This document shows, one piece after another, positions 1 through 9,235 of a stretch of DNA of 64,000 nt. The notes beneath the pieces were generated by a model. That model ran no database searches and was not told the origin of the DNA. It was given only the letters and a program-made list of their open reading frames with translations. Positions within the stretch are counted from its first letter, which is position 1. Each line of letters starts with the position of its first letter. The stretch lies in the NCBI RefSeq assembly GCF_051842935.1, contig NZ_JBPXRR010000001.1, forward strand, positions 620,001 to 684,000, read 5' to 3'. This stretch comes from Pseudalkalibacillus sp051842935. Its GTDB lineage: Bacteria; Bacillota; Bacilli; Bacillales; Fictibacillaceae. Position numbers and translations under genes: made by a program.

Positions 1-48
1 TAACCAATGTCTTAAAAAATAATACAAAAGGATTAGGAGTGGTTAGTA

Positions 49-846
49 GTGAAGAAATTTTGGAGCATGATGTTAACAGCAGTACTTGTTTTCGGCGTAA
101 TGGGGGGCACCGTTTTTGCAGACAACCATGATGCGATGGTCCGAGTATTACATGCATCACCTGATGCACCTGCTGTAGATGTTTATGTCGATGGAAATGC
201 TGTCGTTGAAGGTGCGGAATTCAAAGCTTCTACAGATTACATGAACCTGCCTGCTGGAGATCACGAAGTGGAAATTTACGCATCTGGTACGAAAGGTGAT
301 CAAGACCCAGTCATCTCCCAAACACTGACAGTTGAAGAGGGAATGGCATACACAGTCGCTGCAGTCAACATGTTGGAAAACCTTGAACTCAAAGTTGTTC
401 AAGACTCAATGGATGTAACAGAAGGTAAGACAAAGGTACGTGTTGGTCACCTGTCACCGGATGCACCGACAGTTGATGTTGGTATGATCGGTGGAGACGC
501 AATCTTCAGCGGTGCTGAATTCCCGATGGTAACAGATTACATGGAATTAGACGCTGGCACATATGACCTTGAAGTCCGTACGAAAGATGGAACTCAAGTA
601 TTGGATCTTTCCGGTACAACATTAGATAAGAATACAGTATACAGTGCCTTCGCTGTAGGTACTGCTGACAACCTGGATGTTCTTCTACTGAAAGATTCTA
701 CAATGATGCCAGATAGCATGCCTCAAACAGGTATGGGTGGAGCTTCTAATGACGCAATGAACATCATGCTACCATTTGTCGCTGCTGCTGCTCTAGCTGG
801 AATTGGTGGAATCGTATTCTTCCGTCGCAGAGCTTTGAATCAGTAA
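49..846 (+). CDS. DUF4397 surface protein with C-terminal sorting signal
   Basis: This is a secreted cell-surface protein of unknown function. It has a signal peptide (about residues 1-25, ending near VFADN) and two tandem DUF4397 repeats; each begins with a VRV-H-x-SPDAP-x-VDV motif, near residues 32 and 130. The C-terminus has the layout of a sortase substrate: an MPQTG pentapeptide near residue 225, a hydrophobic stretch of about 20 residues, then an RRR-containing tail. The start is GTG, chosen for the AGGAG site 10 bases upstream. The next gene is a sortase five bases downstream, so the pair is probably a dedicated substrate and enzyme. The motif is unusual in having Met where LPxTG has Leu. 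The family and anchoring are well supported; the biological role is unknown. Confidence 0.88.
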   Translation: MKKFWSMMLTAVLVFGVMGGTVFADNHDAMVRVLHASPDAPAVDVYVDGNAVVEGAEFKASTDYMNLPAGDHEVEIYASGTKGDQDPVISQTLTVEEGMAYTVAAVNMLENLELKVVQDSMDVTEGKTKVRVGHLSPDAPTVDVGMIGGDAIFSGAEFPMVTDYMELDAGTYDLEVRTKDGTQVLDLSGTTLDKNTVYSAFAVGTADNLDVLLLKDSTMMPDSMPQTGMGGASNDAMNIMLPFVAAAALAGIGGIVFFRRRALNQ

Positions 847-850
847 GGTC

Positions 851-1495
851 ATGATGATGAACAAATGGTTTGTCGCAAGCATCATCGTATTCATCCTAGC
901 AGTCGCGAACTTCGCATTCGGTCAAGAAGATCAACCGGTAACCGTTCAATCGGCAAAACAAGAAACGATTCTTGAGCCAAAAGTTCATTCCATTACGGAA
1001 GACAAAAAGCAGACTTCCTCTCAAATGAAGCAGGATGCTCTCATCCAAAAAGGGCTTGTCCCTACTAAGATAGAAATTCCTGCGATTGAGGTGGATGCAC
1101 CGATTGCTGCTCAAGGATTGAACGAGAGTGGAGAGATGACGGTTCCGGATAACGGGGAAGAGGTTGGATGGTTCGAGCCAGGATCCATGCCCGGGAATCC
1201 AGGTAATGCAATACTGGCAGGTCACGTTGATGACTACACTGGCCCAGCTGTCTTCTTCCGACTTAAAGAATTGAAGCCGGGTGATGAAGTGATTGTAACG
1301 GGTGAGATGGGAGAAACCTTGACTTTCATTGTCCAGGAAGTCGTTGCTTACCCGAAGAATGAAGCACCGTTGCGACAAATATTTGGTCCGTCTAACGAGA
1401 ATAATCTCAACCTATTAACATGTACGGGAGTCTACGATCGCTCGATCAAAGATCATGAAGAACGTTTAGTCGTCTATACAAAACTCAAAGTATAA
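851..1495 (+). CDS. Sortase (class F-like)
   Basis: This membrane-anchored transpeptidase probably attaches the upstream DUF4397 protein to the cell wall. It has an N-terminal membrane segment (about residues 5-24), a linker, and a sortase domain from about residue 68. The expected catalytic residues are present: His125 in AGHVDD, Cys191 in LLTCTG and Arg205 in ERLVVY. Three ATG codons occur in tandem at 851, 854 and 857. The AAGG that overlaps the upstream stop codon is best spaced for the third, so the real start may be 857. The class assignment rests on the short, single-domain form and the pairing with a DUF4397 protein; class D is not excluded. Confidence 0.87.
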   Translation: MMMNKWFVASIIVFILAVANFAFGQEDQPVTVQSAKQETILEPKVHSITEDKKQTSSQMKQDALIQKGLVPTKIEIPAIEVDAPIAAQGLNESGEMTVPDNGEEVGWFEPGSMPGNPGNAILAGHVDDYTGPAVFFRLKELKPGDEVIVTGEMGETLTFIVQEVVAYPKNEAPLRQIFGPSNENNLNLLTCTGVYDRSIKDHEERLVVYTKLKV

Positions 1496-1500
1496 CAATA

Positions 1501-1537
1501 AAGGATGGTCCGCAATCTAAGTGCGTGACCATCCTTT
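1501..1537. terminator. Bidirectional terminator between sortase and alpha-glucosidase
   Basis: A 10-bp perfect stem (AAGGATGGTC with GACCATCCTT) is followed by T-rich sequence on the plus strand. It lies between two convergent genes and could serve both. Confidence 0.8.
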
Positions 1538-1542
1538 TGCAT

Positions 1543-3207
1543 TTATTGATAGAGATAGACGTTAGCTTCATAGGGTTCGAATGTCACTTTACCTTCAGCA
1601 GTATCACTTGATTCATAGTTTGAGAGAAGCGGCTTCAGTTGATTCGCACCTTCCATCTCGTTAAAGTCGAAATCTACAAGTTCATTCGTCAAGTTCGTAA
1701 TGACCAATGCTTTTTTCGAACCGAAAGTACGTGTATAGACATATAATTGAGGATGTTCAGGGAACAACAAATCATAGTTTCCATACACCAAGACATCGTT
1801 TTCCTTACGGATTCGGATCAGCTCTTTGTAATAAGAGAGGATGGATTCTGGATCGTTCAATTGTGCTTGAACATTCAACGTCTTGTGATTCGGGTTCACA
1901 CCAATCCATGGCTCATGACTGGAAAAACCAGCATATGGAGAATCATTCCATTGCATCGGTGTTCTTGAATTATCACGACCAGTCGCCCAAAGGATCTCCA
2001 TCATCTCCTCATGACTGCTCCCGTTTGCAATTCCTTCATGGTAAAGGTTGTGCATGCCGACATCATCATAATCTTCAATAGAAGGGAATTGAACATTCGT
2101 CATCCCGATTTCTTGACCTTGATAAATGTAAGGCGTTCCTTGCATGAGGAAGTAGCACGTTGCCAGGGCTTTTGCAGATACTGCGTGATACGCATCATCA
2201 TCCCCGAAGCGGGAAACCGATCTTGGTTGATCGTGGTTTTCAAGGTAAAGCGCATTCCAGCCTCGATTTTCGAGACCTTTTTGCCATCCGGTCAGGATGT
2301 CCTTGAACTTGATCAAGTCGAATTTCCGCTTGTTGTCCTTATCCCACAGTCCCATATGTTCGAATTGGAAGATCATATCGAAGTAGCCGTTCTCTTCTCC
2401 GACCCATCGTTCTGCGTCTTCGATTTTCACTCCGTTCGCTTCACCTACGGTCATTATATCGTATCTGTCGAAGGTCTCACGCTTCAATTCTTGTAAAAAA
2501 TCATCGATTCCTTCACGGTTCATGTGACCATCAAAGGAAGGAACATACCTTTTATTTTCAGGATTCGGCATGTCCGGGAACCCAGGTACTTTCTTGATGT
2601 GGCTGATTGCATCGACACGGAACCCATCAATTCCTTTATCAAGCCACCAATTAATCATATGATAGACATCATTTCGGACTTGTTCATTTTCCCAGTTCAG
2701 ATCGGGTTGCTTCGTATCGAAAAGATGCATGTAATATTCATCGGTTTTTGCGTCATACTCCCACGCAGAGCCACCGAAAATCGATTCCCAGTTGTTCGGC
2801 TCCTGACCATCTTTTCCTTCGCGCCAGATGTAGTAGTCACGGTATGGGTTATCCTTTGATTTACGAGACTCGACGAACCACGCATGCTCATCCGACGTAT
2901 GGTTCACGACTAGGTCCATAATCAATTTCATACCACGATGATGGACTTCTTTCAGGAGTTGGTCGAAATCCTCCATTGATCCGAACTCGGTCATGATATC
3001 CTTGTAATCACTGATGTCATAACCATTATCCGCATTTGGAGATTGATAGATCGGGCATACCCAAATCACATCAATTCCTAAGTCTTTTAAGTAATCCAAT
3101 TCTGAAATGATTCCTTGAATATCTCCAATCCCGTCACCATTACTATCTTTAAAGCTTCGGGGATAGATTTGATAAACCACGCTTTCTTTCCACCATTGCT
3201 TATTCAT
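1543..3207 (-). CDS. GH13 alpha-glucosidase (oligo-1,6-glucosidase family)
   Basis: This cytoplasmic enzyme hydrolyses short alpha-glucosides. At 554 residues it has the normal length for GH13 subfamily 31, with no signal peptide. The four conserved GH13 regions are visible: DLVVNH (about 98-103), GFRVDA with nucleophile Asp199, TVGEAN with acid/base Glu256, and LENHDQ with Asp326. The residue after the nucleophile is Ala200 rather than the Val typical of strict alpha-1,6 enzymes, so alpha-1,4 activity is possible. The ATG is preceded by AAGGAGAG. No transporter gene adjoins it. A catabolite-responsive element lies in its upstream region, which fits carbon catabolite control. Confidence 0.92.
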   Translation of the reverse strand: MNKQWWKESVVYQIYPRSFKDSNGDGIGDIQGIISELDYLKDLGIDVIWVCPIYQSPNADNGYDISDYKDIMTEFGSMEDFDQLLKEVHHRGMKLIMDLVVNHTSDEHAWFVESRKSKDNPYRDYYIWREGKDGQEPNNWESIFGGSAWEYDAKTDEYYMHLFDTKQPDLNWENEQVRNDVYHMINWWLDKGIDGFRVDAISHIKKVPGFPDMPNPENKRYVPSFDGHMNREGIDDFLQELKRETFDRYDIMTVGEANGVKIEDAERWVGEENGYFDMIFQFEHMGLWDKDNKRKFDLIKFKDILTGWQKGLENRGWNALYLENHDQPRSVSRFGDDDAYHAVSAKALATCYFLMQGTPYIYQGQEIGMTNVQFPSIEDYDDVGMHNLYHEGIANGSSHEEMMEILWATGRDNSRTPMQWNDSPYAGFSSHEPWIGVNPNHKTLNVQAQLNDPESILSYYKELIRIRKENDVLVYGNYDLLFPEHPQLYVYTRTFGSKKALVITNLTNELVDFDFNEMEGANQLKPLLSNYESSDTAEGKVTFEPYEANVYLYQ

Positions 3208-3264
3208 TGTCTCTCTCCTTAATTCTCTCTATCTTTTTAAAATAGGTACTATATCGATAATTAG

Positions 3265-3278
3265 TGCAAGCGTTTGCA
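3265..3278. promoter_or_regulatory. cre-like operator upstream of the alpha-glucosidase
   Basis: The sequence TGCAAGCGTTTGCA fits the CcpA site consensus TGNAANCGNTNNCA on either strand and is nearly palindromic. It lies about 58 bases upstream of the alpha-glucosidase start, so CcpA or a local LacI-type repressor could act here. No LacI-family gene is in the window, which favours CcpA. Confidence 0.72.
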
Positions 3279-3421
3279 TTACTTTGTAATCCTTATGATA
3301 CCGTTTTCTTTTTTAGAATGCAATGACGAAACGAAAGTTCTATCCATATTGAAATAAAATGAGAAAAAGGAGGTTAGATACAATTTGTGGAAATAGAATG
3401 GTGGAGAAAAGGGGGTAAGAA

Positions 3422-5116
3422 ATGAAGAATCATGATAATCAGAGAATAGAAGAGCTTGAGGAGCGAGTACAAAAATTAGAAAAGCGGATAGATGAGCTTA
3501 CAGCCCAACCATCGACCGCCCTCAAACCTCAAATCGACAAGAAGCCCGAGGTGGTCAGCCGACCTAGTGAAACACCCGAGCACAAGCAACCTGTTCAACC
3601 TTCTGAACCGAAAGAACCAGTGGATTGGGAGCGTTTGATCGGTCAGGTTTGGCTGCCCCGAATTTTTATTTTCGTTTTACTGTTAGGAGTCATATGGGGA
3701 TTTAAAGCGGCATCGGATTATGGCGTCCTCAATCCATCTGTCAAAACCGTCATCGGTTATCTCGCAGGGTTCGGATTGATTGCTTTAGGGGAATGGCAAA
3801 TCCGGAAAAAACGAGTGGCTCTTGGTCAGGTTCTACTCGGAGGCTCAGTGACCGTGCTTGTTATCGCGACATTTGCCGCCCATGTGATGTATGGATTCAT
3901 CGGGCCGACATTTGCTTTCACGTTGAATCTCATCTGGGTTGCCGCCGGCATTTATTTTGCAATCAGGCATAAATCCGAAGTGCTCGGTGTCCTCGGAACG
4001 GTCGGTGGATTCCTCATCCCATTCCTATTGGACAGTGATTCTGGTAATACGTTGTTTTTCGTTTCGTATGAGACGGTTTTTTCCATCATCATGCTTTTAT
4101 TTGCTTTGAAAAAGAACTACTGGAAACTCCATATTGTCGCAATGGCTTTACTTCCGGTTGTTCTGTTGTTGTACAGCTTATTTACGGGTCTGGAAAAATT
4201 CCCGGCTGATTTGAATTCGTTAGCGGTACTGACTTATGGCATGGTCGTTCAGCATCTTGTGTTATTAGGCATGTACGTAACCCGACCAGTTTATGAGAAG
4301 GTTCAGCAGTCCATTCTATTCATCAGTTTTTTAGCTGTGATCTTCTTTACGTATCAAGGCTTTGAAGACAATGCGATTGCCTGGACATTGTTATCAGCGG
4401 CCATCGTTTATTTGGTATTGAATGTCTATTTTCATTTTGAGAAAACCCTTGAGAAGAAGATCATCTTATTCCCGATTGCATGGCTTGCACTCATGTTTTA
4501 TTTCATTGAAGTATTCGGCGACCGCGAGCTCGGACTCATTTTCCTTATACAGGGTACCGTTGGCATTTACCTCGGGCTACAAAGTAAGCTCAAAGTCCAG
4601 GTTTGGAGCGGGGCCTTCGTCTATCTCATCGGCGTGATGCGGACGGCAGGTCTGCAAATCGAAGTATTCAATTCCGTCCCGATGTGGAGTTGGGTTCTAC
4701 TGATTGCGACGCTTTGGTTCCTCACTTATCAAGGAAAACGGTTACCAGAGGCTATCCCGACTGAAGTTAGAAAGGTGCTTTTTGGAGCAACAGCGTTGGC
4801 GATACTCGTGTATATCAGTCAATTAAGCTATGTATTTACGAAAGAACAATCTATCAATACGCAACATGTAGCGATGACCCTTTCTTGGATCGTGTACGCG
4901 ATTGGTGGGATTACGTATGGCGTGTTGAAGGATCGGCAAGCACTCCGCTTAATCGGAATCGGGTTGATTTTCCTCTCTCTTGGTAAGCTGATTTTTATTG
5001 ATGTGCCGAACGTTTCAATCGTTGTGCGGGCAGTACTCTTTATGATTGTCGGAGCAACCGGAATCGTCATCTCCCGTTTCTTTTATACGAAAGATAAACA
5101 AAAATTGAAGGAATGA
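3422..5116 (+). CDS. DUF2339 polytopic membrane protein
   Basis: This membrane protein has no known function. The first 25 or so residues form a short coiled coil (ELEERVQKLEKRIDEL), followed by a Pro/Glu/Lys-rich linker to about residue 70. The rest contains about 14 hydrophobic segments, matching the DUF2339 layout. The VDWERLIGQVWLPRI sequence at the linker-membrane boundary is characteristic of the family. The ATG has an AAAAGGGGG ribosome site. The gene stands alone, with a terminator directly downstream. The family call is firm; no function can be deduced from the neighbours. Confidence 0.85.
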   Translation: MKNHDNQRIEELEERVQKLEKRIDELTAQPSTALKPQIDKKPEVVSRPSETPEHKQPVQPSEPKEPVDWERLIGQVWLPRIFIFVLLLGVIWGFKAASDYGVLNPSVKTVIGYLAGFGLIALGEWQIRKKRVALGQVLLGGSVTVLVIATFAAHVMYGFIGPTFAFTLNLIWVAAGIYFAIRHKSEVLGVLGTVGGFLIPFLLDSDSGNTLFFVSYETVFSIIMLLFALKKNYWKLHIVAMALLPVVLLLYSLFTGLEKFPADLNSLAVLTYGMVVQHLVLLGMYVTRPVYEKVQQSILFISFLAVIFFTYQGFEDNAIAWTLLSAAIVYLVLNVYFHFEKTLEKKIILFPIAWLALMFYFIEVFGDRELGLIFLIQGTVGIYLGLQSKLKVQVWSGAFVYLIGVMRTAGLQIEVFNSVPMWSWVLLIATLWFLTYQGKRLPEAIPTEVRKVLFGATALAILVYISQLSYVFTKEQSINTQHVAMTLSWIVYAIGGITYGVLKDRQALRLIGIGLIFLSLGKLIFIDVPNVSIVVRAVLFMIVGATGIVISRFFYTKDKQKLKE

Positions 5117-5124
5117 ATGCATAT

Positions 5125-5157
5125 ACGCTGACCTGCAGATCGTAGGTCAGCGTTTTT
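5125..5157 (+). terminator. Terminator after the DUF2339 gene
   Basis: A 10-bp stem (ACGCTGACCT with AGGTCAGCGT) is followed by TTTT. The same stem sequence recurs in the terminator at 6744-6786. Confidence 0.85.
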
Positions 5158-5280
5158 AAGTTCAAAATTTCATGTGTGATTTTTTTGGATATTAGAGGAA
5201 TGTTCGCTCAATTTCTCGTATATAACCATAAAGGGTTGCAAAAGAAAACGCCGCATAAGGCGAAAAGAGGTGGGGTTTCT

Positions 5281-6738
5281 ATGTCAATTTTGGATATGGA
5301 TGCTTCGGAACTATCAGAAAAGATCAGGGAAGGGAAGATCTCTTCTCAAAAAGCGACAGACATATATATCAGACACCTTGAACACGTCAATCCATCCATC
5401 AATTGTTTAGTTGAGGATCGTTTCAATATCGCAAGGCAAGAGGCGAAGGAAGCGGACAGGAAATTGAAAGAAGGCCATGCGACAGGTCGTTTGTTCGGAG
5501 TCCCGATCAGCGTCAAGGAATGTTTTCATGTTGAGGGGATGAAGACGACAGGAGGCTTGAAACACCGGAAGAATCATATCGTCCATGAGGATGCGGAAGT
5601 CGTCAAGCGCTTAAAAGCAGAAGGTGCCATCATACTTGGAAAATCCAACACACCATCCCTATGTTTCTATCAAGAAACCGTGAATCCGCTCTATGGTACA
5701 ACGAATAATCCATGGGACCCATCCTGTAGCTCAGGTGGATCGAGTGGTGGTGAAGGGGCCTTGATGAGTGTAGGAGGAGCTGCAGTCGGTCTTGGTGCAG
5801 ATATAGGTGGATCGATCCGATTCCCAAGTCATTTCAATGGGATCATCGGTTTCAAATCAGGGAACGATCAGGTCTCCCAAAATGGCAATTACCCTTATAT
5901 CGAATATGAAGAACAACAGAGGATGCTCGGTATCGGAGCAATGGGAAAGAGTGTCCGTGATGCCCGGCTCGTGAATAACATCCTAGGAAAAGCCAGTGAC
6001 AACAGCTCACCAGATCTGAGCTCTTTCGAACTGGTCATTCCGCAATTCTACTCCTGTCCACTCGGTGTGGAAACAGGCCGATTAATTCGGACTGTGAAGG
6101 AGGATTTCGAGGATGATTTCTCCTTGCAAGTGGATGAACCGCCACTTTTCACCGAATCCACATTGATTTGGCAGCAGCTCATGTCTTTGGATGGTGGAAA
6201 GGCACTGAAGAAACATCTTCTCGTCAATGAGAAACAATTGAGCCCTTATATTGAATTCATTCGTTCCAAAATCTCAAAGTCAGATGTGCATGATTATCTG
6301 ACCTGGGCAATGATCGGCATGCGTTTATTCCAGCCTTCCAAACGTCGATTGAATTACATCCGCGAATTTTTGAAATCGGGGGATGAACGTCTTCATAAGT
6401 ATTTGGATCGAAGACTCATCGTCATGCCGGTCTATCATTCACCGGCCCCTGAGCATGGTGTTTTGTACAAGGAATTGTTCTCAATCCAGAAAACTTTCCT
6501 TCGTTTTCTGCCGTACATTGCATATGCGAATGTTTGGGGACTGCCTTCTTTGACGATTCCAGTTGGAGAAAGTGCAAAAGGTTTGCCTATTTCTGTGCAG
6601 ATTATGAGCCGTGTCGGAAATGAAGAGGCACTTTTCCAATTCGGAGAATTACTCGAGAAACGGTATAGAGGCTATGAACGGTGCCGAAAGTATGATGAAA
6701 CGGGAAAGAAAGAGGAAGTGGCAGCACATTTAGCCTGA
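5281..6738 (+). CDS. Amidase signature family hydrolase (FAAH-like)
   Basis: This is an amidase signature enzyme of 485 residues that hydrolyses amide bonds in an unknown substrate. The Ser-cisSer-Lys triad is visible: Lys79 in SVKE, the cis-Ser in GGSSGGEGAL (about 154) and the nucleophile Ser178 in ADIGGSIRFP. These motifs resemble fatty-acid amide hydrolases more closely than GatA, and no gatB or gatC gene is near, so a tRNA amidotransferase role is unlikely. The reading frame is open 35 codons further upstream. ATG 5281 is preferred because of the AAAGAGGTGGGG site just before it, and because the upstream residues do not look conserved. The gene is monocistronic between two terminators. 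Confidence 0.87.
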   Translation: MSILDMDASELSEKIREGKISSQKATDIYIRHLEHVNPSINCLVEDRFNIARQEAKEADRKLKEGHATGRLFGVPISVKECFHVEGMKTTGGLKHRKNHIVHEDAEVVKRLKAEGAIILGKSNTPSLCFYQETVNPLYGTTNNPWDPSCSSGGSSGGEGALMSVGGAAVGLGADIGGSIRFPSHFNGIIGFKSGNDQVSQNGNYPYIEYEEQQRMLGIGAMGKSVRDARLVNNILGKASDNSSPDLSSFELVIPQFYSCPLGVETGRLIRTVKEDFEDDFSLQVDEPPLFTESTLIWQQLMSLDGGKALKKHLLVNEKQLSPYIEFIRSKISKSDVHDYLTWAMIGMRLFQPSKRRLNYIREFLKSGDERLHKYLDRRLIVMPVYHSPAPEHGVLYKELFSIQKTFLRFLPYIAYANVWGLPSLTIPVGESAKGLPISVQIMSRVGNEEALFQFGELLEKRYRGYERCRKYDETGKKEEVAAHLA

Positions 6739-6743
6739 AAATA

Positions 6744-6786
6744 AAAACGCTGACCTGATGGATGATCCGTCAGGTCAGCGTTTTAT
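6744..6786. terminator. Strong bidirectional terminator, overlapping the end of the next gene
   Basis: A long stem (AAAACGCTGACCTGA with TCAGGTCAGCGTTTT) is followed by a T-rich run. It serves the amidase on plus. The minus-strand gene ending at 6775 has its stop codon inside this hairpin. Confidence 0.85.
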
Positions 6787-7350
6787 TTTCCCTTCATCGG
6801 GAACTTGTCGAAGTTCCCTGCATCGTTTAATGCAAGCTTCCGTGGAGCGAATCAAATGATAATTCCCTTTATCGATCCTAACTCGCAACGCAACTTGGAA
6901 AAGGGAATAAGCAGCGTCATACTTTCCTTCATCGAACTTACATTTTGCATAGTGCTGGTAAAGGAAATCCTTGTAATCTTGATACAGAGGGTTCTTATGC
7001 AATTTCATCATCAGTTCATTGAACATTTGATTCGCTTTCGTAAACTCTTTTTTCCATTGGTATGTATGAGCAAGACGTAATTGGTTCACGAAAATCTGCT
7101 TATGGTCTTGCAGGATGTCATGTTGGTCAATCGCAGAATGAAGTCGCCTTTCACTCTCATCCAAGTCCTTTACAATTCTAGAGAAAACCCCAATACGACC
7201 GTTCAGTAGGGCTTTTAAGGATAACGGTTCTGTCGTCTCGAGTTGGTCACGCCAAAAACGAATTCCGCGCTTCATATCCTCGAGATCTTCTGGCTGTTCA
7301 CGTAAGTTCCGGTCAATATGGAAATTCATGTTGAATGGTATTGCATCCAT
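6775..7350 (-). CDS. Helical-repeat (TPR-like) protein of unknown function
   Basis: This is a soluble 191-residue protein without a signal peptide. Its sequence is almost entirely amphipathic helix, with TPR-like pairs in the second half: one around residues 85-110 (LAHTYQWKKEFTKANQMF) and one around 140-160 (AKCKFDEGKYDAAYSLF). Such repeats normally mediate protein binding. The ATG is preceded by AAGGAGAG. The last codons lie inside the terminator hairpin shared with the amidase gene. No specific partner is suggested by the neighbours. Confidence 0.72.
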   Translation of the reverse strand: MDAIPFNMNFHIDRNLREQPEDLEDMKRGIRFWRDQLETTEPLSLKALLNGRIGVFSRIVKDLDESERRLHSAIDQHDILQDHKQIFVNQLRLAHTYQWKKEFTKANQMFNELMMKLHKNPLYQDYKDFLYQHYAKCKFDEGKYDAAYSLFQVALRVRIDKGNYHLIRSTEACIKRCRELRQVPDEGKIKR

Positions 7351-7513
7351 ATGAATCTCTCCTTCGTAAAAAGCCTAATGATATGAACCGAATGAATGCC
7401 ACAATATGATTAATCTTGTCTTATATACGATGAGGGTGACGACTTTTCCTTCGTCTTTTGTAAAAATAAGTCTATTATCATGCATTCAAATCGGTTATAG
7501 GTCATTGGATGCT

Positions 7514-8344
7514 CTAAAATAGCTGAACCCCACGCTGCTCTAGAAAGTTTGCTGCATCTAAAGCGATGTCCGCTTCTATTCCAAAGACTTGATTCACTTT
7601 CTTCGACCAGTCGTAACGATTCTTGAAGTGAGAGACTTCCTTCGTATATTCATTTTTGCGCGTGATCGTCTCGTTGTTTAAGTAATAGCAATATCTTGGT
7701 TTAAAGATGGTAGCACTTAATCTGCGCATAACCTTATTGTCTTCTACATCCCAGTGGGAGTCTTCGATATCTTGGTTGAAATCCACAAGGGTGAGAGGCT
7801 GCCAGTCGATATCTTTTTTAACAAAAGATTTCCCGTCTGCATGTCTGTCAATCGAGTAAAGTTGATTCTCTAGTTTACGGAAAATCACTTCTTCTCCCAA
7901 TTTCCGAAACCTGTATAGACCTTCTGATGGTAAACGAATCGGATTGAACAGAGGGCATCCGTAACCGACATCCACATAGTAATTGATCTGATTAAAATGG
8001 ACTTGAATGGCAATGTGACCCGCATTGACTCTTACAAGAGAGCAATCATAGCCGATCGACCGCAGTAATTTTGAAAAATGAATATTCAATGGATAACAGG
8101 TTCCGCCCCAGCCATGCTCCATATGACGCAATAGGAATTCATCCGTACTAGGTATGAATGAACCTCGTTCCTGGAGAGTCTGGGCATAATAGAATTTGCT
8201 GAAGTTTTCATAAGGTATCGTATGGAGGTGAGCACGGATCAGAGATTTCAAGTGAGGCAAACTCAGGCTCTGTTCATGTACCCTCAGTATTTTCAAATAT
8301 CGCTCAGTGGTCGTGGTGCTGAGTGGCTGCTGAAATGTCTTCAC
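7514..8344 (-). CDS. Arylamine N-acetyltransferase family protein
   Basis: This cytoplasmic enzyme of 276 residues would transfer an acetyl group from acetyl-CoA to arylamines or hydrazines. The NAT triad is visible: Cys83 in GWGGTCYPLN, His110 in AGHIAIQ and Asp125 in YVDVGYG. The usual R-G-G-R-C around the catalytic Cys is here G-W-G-G-T-C, so this is a divergent member. The start is taken as GTG at 8344, since AAAGGAGG lies ideally upstream of it. The ATG eleven codons further out has no ribosome site. The gene is monocistronic. Substrate is unknown. Confidence 0.8.
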   Translation of the reverse strand: MKTFQQPLSTTTTERYLKILRVHEQSLSLPHLKSLIRAHLHTIPYENFSKFYYAQTLQERGSFIPSTDEFLLRHMEHGWGGTCYPLNIHFSKLLRSIGYDCSLVRVNAGHIAIQVHFNQINYYVDVGYGCPLFNPIRLPSEGLYRFRKLGEEVIFRKLENQLYSIDRHADGKSFVKKDIDWQPLTLVDFNQDIEDSHWDVEDNKVMRRLSATIFKPRYCYYLNNETITRKNEYTKEVSHFKNRYDWSKKVNQVFGIEADIALDAANFLEQRGVQLF

Positions 8345-8440
8345 GATGACCTCCTTTTGTCGTTCAACATGATGCATTTTTCAAATCATAAAGAAGTTGT
8401 CCTTATACTGAAGAAAGGATACTTCTCTAAGTGTAAAAAA

Positions 8441-8464
8441 AACTGTTGAATTGCTCAACAGTTT
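8441..8464 (-). terminator. Terminator of the SRPBCC gene
   Basis: On the minus strand a 9-bp stem (AACTGTTGA with TCAACAGTT) is followed by a run of T residues, directly after the stop of the SRPBCC gene. Confidence 0.8.
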
Positions 8465-8465
8465 G

Positions 8466-8924
8466 TCATACGGTCACGCTCGCTTCTTGCTCCGACAATC
8501 GTTTCAGACTCGTCATTTGCTTGTGAAGGATTCGTTTCGTCATTCCACTGAATAGGAAGCCCATTACTTTAGTCAATAGATTAGCTGTACCCATTTCTGC
8601 CCGGTAATCCAGTCTGGTTCCATCTTCCGTTTTAGTCAACTCATAGAATGCTTTGACGGAAAAACTGTTGTTCCCAATTTGAACCGCACACAAGTTGGGC
8701 TCATCATAGGCAATGACTTCCCCATTGTACTCCATCACCCGTCCACCTTCTTTGATCTTTTGAATGAATTTCGTTCCGACGGGATCTTCAAGGTCTAAAC
8801 CATCTGGATATTGTGTGTCTTGTAGGCCTTCCATCCAGATTTTCTGTTTTTCATTGTCATTGAGACAGTGGAACACAGTTTCAATTGGCGCATGTATTTC
8901 AATCGTATAGGTGATGTCTTTCAT
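8466..8924 (-). CDS. SRPBCC (START/Bet v1-like) family protein
   Basis: This is a 152-residue soluble protein with the SRPBCC helix-grip fold signature: a first strand YTIEIHAPIETVFHCLND, a central sheet, and a long C-terminal helix (about 115-145). Members bind hydrophobic ligands or act as cyclases or stress-related lipid binders; the ligand here is unknown. The ATG has a GGGAGG site. It is a single gene with its own terminator. Confidence 0.8.
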   Translation of the reverse strand: MKDITYTIEIHAPIETVFHCLNDNEKQKIWMEGLQDTQYPDGLDLEDPVGTKFIQKIKEGGRVMEYNGEVIAYDEPNLCAVQIGNNSFSVKAFYELTKTEDGTRLDYRAEMGTANLLTKVMGFLFSGMTKRILHKQMTSLKRLSEQEASVTV

Positions 8925-9072
8925 CTACAAATACCTCCCAGAACTTTTCTCGTTGTCCTTTTATTCTACACGGATGGCGAATGACCTTTAAGAACCCAGA
9001 AAAAAGAGATCCAATTTCATACACCTTACGTTATAATGGAAATAATTAGGATTGATGCAGGGAGGCTAGGGC

Positions 9073-9192
9073 ATGTTTGAATACATATGTGAAGAATGTG
9101 AGTGGATCGAATATTCGATTGAACTGGAACCAAAGAAAACATGTCCTGAATGCGGCTTCTATATGGAAACGAAAGAAACGACGAATGAATGA
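9073..9192 (+). CDS. Small zinc-ribbon protein (39 residues)
   Basis: This small gene encodes 39 residues with two Cys pairs (ICEEC near the start and TCPEC at about 24-28), a minimal zinc-ribbon or rubredoxin-like knuckle. AGGGAGG lies 8 bases before the ATG, a TATAAT lies at 9033-9038, and a strong terminator follows. These signals together support a real monocistronic gene. Its function is unknown; such peptides often bind a metal ion. Confidence 0.7.
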   Translation: MFEYICEECEWIEYSIELEPKKTCPECGFYMETKETTNE

Positions 9193-9235
9193 ACTGCATA
9201 TTGAAAAAGTCCAAAGCAACGGTAAAAATGTGTAA

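Noticed and set aside
5281..6738. The amidase as GatA of the Glu-tRNA amidotransferase
   Set aside because: The active-site motifs are closer to FAAH-like amidases, and gatB and gatC are absent.
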